From assembly GCA_009731375.1 (NCBI GenBank), contig BJOX01000231.1:513351-535460 (forward strand): a stretch of 22,110 nucleotides of DNA, written 5' to 3'. Under the pieces are notes generated by a model. That model had not been told where the DNA came from. It worked only from the letters and a program-made list of their open reading frames with translations, and searched no databases. A program made the translations under genes and the position numbers. Source of the stretch: Paulinella micropora. Taxonomy: Eukaryota; Cercozoa; Imbricatea; Euglyphida. How positions within the stretch are numbered: position 1 is the first letter of the stretch; each line of letters begins with the position of its first letter. This document shows positions 21,221 through 22,110 of this stretch, one piece after another.

Positions 21221-21309
21221 TGCAAGATGGTGTGTGGCTACGGCCTTCACTCGCCACTTTCACCCCGGCCCGACGGGACGCCAGAGCCTGCTAAAACTAT
21301 ATCTCTAAT
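21221..21309 (+). mobile_element. SINE-like family B, copy B2 (diverged)
   Basis: TGCAAGATGGTGTGTGGCTA, continuing CGGCCTTCACTCGCCACTTT, aligns with B1, as does CCCGACGGGACGCCAGAGC. It lacks about 25 bp of the B1 centre and has a shorter body. (TTG)n follows directly from about 21310. Confidence 0.5.
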
Positions 21310-21439
21310 GTTGTTTGTTGTTGTTGTTGTTGGTTGTTGTTCTTGTTGTTGTTGTTGTTCTTGTTGTTGTTGTTGCTGTTGTCCTTTTTGTTTGTTGTTG
21401 TTGTTGTTGTTGCTGTTGTTGTTGTTGAAATTCAATCAA

Positions 21440-21500
21440 AGTAATTAAATCGATGGCATGATGGTGCACGGCTAACGGCCTTCGAGCGCCACTTAAAGAC
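21440..21500 (+). mobile_element. SINE-like family B, copy B3 (truncated)
   Basis: AGTAATTAAATCGATGGCAT, continuing GATGGTGCACGGCTAACGGC and CTTCGAGCGCCACTTAAAGA, matches B1 from about 20798, then stops before the B-box-like part and is replaced by (TTG)n. A truncation at the same side in front of a tail-like array is notable. Confidence 0.5.
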
Positions 21501-21535
21501 TGTTGTTCTTGTTGTTGTTTTTGGTGTTGTTGTGC

Positions 21536-21672
21536 AAGGTTTCCAGTCTTCTGGTTCTCGAGCTCATACTTGGCCTCGTGGAGCTTGGCCTCGGCCTCCT
21601 GGAGCGCAGCCTTGCGGTCGCGCTTGGCCTCGGCCTGCTGAAGCTGGATCTCGTGGGCCTGATCCGAAGTCA
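21536..21672 (-). CDS. Coiled-coil-like coding fragment (unrecognised)
   Basis: On the minus strand the frame from 21672 reads TSDQAHEIQLQQAEAKRDRK, continues AALQEAEAKLHEAKYELENQ, then Lys-Thr-Gly-Asn, and runs into CAA repeats (Gln/Thr). The roughly 40 residues are rich in Ala, Glu, Lys and Gln with heptad-like spacing, and use GAG/AAG/CTC/GCC codons unlike the microsatellite around them. A coiled coil encoded by a real or formerly real exon is therefore likely. There is no ATG start, and the frame stays open upstream only to about 21712. It starts in an inverted repeat whose other arm opens a similar fragment on the opposite strand. Family unknown. Confidence 0.4.
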
Positions 21673-21720
21673 AAACAGTTTGGGCGCTCCAACTGCAGGT
21701 TCTGACTTCTGATCAGGCCC
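21655..21720. repeat. 18-bp inverted repeat between divergent coding fragments
   Basis: GGGCCTGATCCGAAGTCA (21655-21672) pairs with TGACTTCTGATCAGGCCC (21703-21720), with one mismatch in 18, around a 30-base spacer. Read outwards, both arms can encode Thr-Ser-Asp-Gln-Ala-His, which suggests inversion or inverted duplication within a coding sequence. Confidence 0.85.
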
Positions 21721-22000
21721 ATCTCCAAACCAGCGGATTTGTACAGAGAGAGACCAGGGGCAGAGAATGAGCGCGAGAAGGCCAAGGCCTCTCTCCGAGG
21801 CCAATCTTAAGGATGCCAAGGCGACCGGGACCGAAGAGGATGTGGGACTGGCAAGGCGTAAGGTGGACTTTGCTCTGAAGGGAGTAGCCTCTGCGCAGAA
21901 TGGAGTGACCTCTTCGCAGGAGCTCGTTGACGCATGCACCAAGCAAGTAGCTTCCTTGCTGAAGGAGCCAGTTGCAGGTCCTGTAGCGTTCTCCTTTCCT
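21706..22000 (+). pseudogene. Coiled-coil-like coding fragment with a frameshift
   Basis: On the plus strand the frame from about 21706 reads LLIRPISKPADLYRERPGAE and continues NEREKAKASLR to about 21801, where it would stop at TAA (21808-21810). The frame shifted by one base takes over at once: EANLKDAKATGTEEDVGLAR, then RKVDFALKGVASAQNGVTSS, then Gln-Glu-Leu-Val-Asp-Ala-Cys-Thr-Lys-Gln-Val-Ala-Ser-Leu-Leu-Lys-Glu. That frame remains open to the window end, but after about 22000 the composition turns to Phe/Leu/Ser on a CT-rich background and is probably not coding. The switch near 21800 (CTCCGAGGCC) is either a small indel in a decaying gene or an assembly error. The sequence is helical and charged; no family is recognised. 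Confidence 0.42.
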
Positions 22001-22110
22001 CTGGCCTTGTCTTCTCCTGGATCCATCTTTTTCAAAACAGGTTTTCTCGCTTCTCTTCCTCTCCCTCTCTTCGCCTGCTTTTTCATCTCAAGCTTTGGCT
22101 CTCTCTCTCT

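Larger units (their letters stand above)
20947..21535. repeat. (TTG)n and (ATA)/(TTA)n arrays around family B copies
   Basis: (TTG)n at about 20946-20982, 21000-21060, 21309-21427 and 21502-21535. The linker TTCAATTTAGTAATCATG is duplicated (about 20983-21000 and 21028-21046). An AAT array (21067-21100) meets a TTA/ATT array (21107-21205) head to head, forming a long AT-rich palindrome. Poly-Tyr, poly-Leu and poly-Gln frames are repeat translation. Confidence 0.92.

Noticed and set aside
19618-21535. Poly-Gln or poly-Leu protein genes
   Set aside because: All come from TTG/CAA or ATA/TTA arrays that continue through element boundaries, with no adjoining domain.

Overview
This window is eukaryotic nuclear DNA from a very repeat-rich, gap-containing assembly. 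The signs are kilobase-scale tetranucleotide and trinucleotide arrays, tRNA-derived SINE-like elements with microsatellite tails, splice-like signals, and no operon-like gene packing. The lineage cannot be fixed from the sequence; a protist, alga or invertebrate is possible, and I name none. I recognise no intact gene. Nearly all long open frames are readings of microsatellites (Ile-Tyr-Leu-Ser, Tyr-Val-Cys-Met, Thr-Tyr-Ile-His, poly-Glu/Lys/Arg, poly-Leu/Val/Cys) and are not genes.

Layout. 1-1076: poly(A)/(GA)n, a 183-bp satellite in about 2.5 copies, a G/C-run segment and non-coding DNA, then a gap. 1266-3740: GATA/TATC arrays with recurring short non-simple 'anchors', plus a roughly 430-bp non-simple block (1750-2181). 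Part of that block returns as an exact inverted copy at 14441-14628. 3742-9900: CATA/TATG and CACATA arrays organised as at least six families of higher-order repeats (anchor plus microsatellite), one of them arranged as a large palindrome. 9811-10950: TATC/GATA arrays. 10975-11970: a roughly 30-bp minisatellite interrupted by a hairpin-rich insert and by a fragment of the 183-bp satellite. 12050-14058: further higher-order repeats on CATA, CT and TATG. 14055-17009: GATA arrays, three gaps, a 330-bp unique island and a three-copy anchor. 17093-19069: an ATGTT-like pentanucleotide array, then a homopurine GAA/GAAA tract with a 575-bp gap. 19070-19617: a unique island. 19618-21535: TTG and ATA arrays carrying two SINE-like families. 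21536-22110: two coiled-coil-like coding fragments pointing away from each other around an 18-bp inverted repeat.

No metabolic or defence system is visible. The main interest is architectural: short, well-conserved anchors of about 20-100 bp are multiplied together with the microsatellite around them, each family confined to its own 0.4-3 kb domain. Evidence for function is weak throughout; the only plausible coding pieces are at 21536-21672 (-), 21706-22000 (+) and, faintly, 11969-12033 (-).
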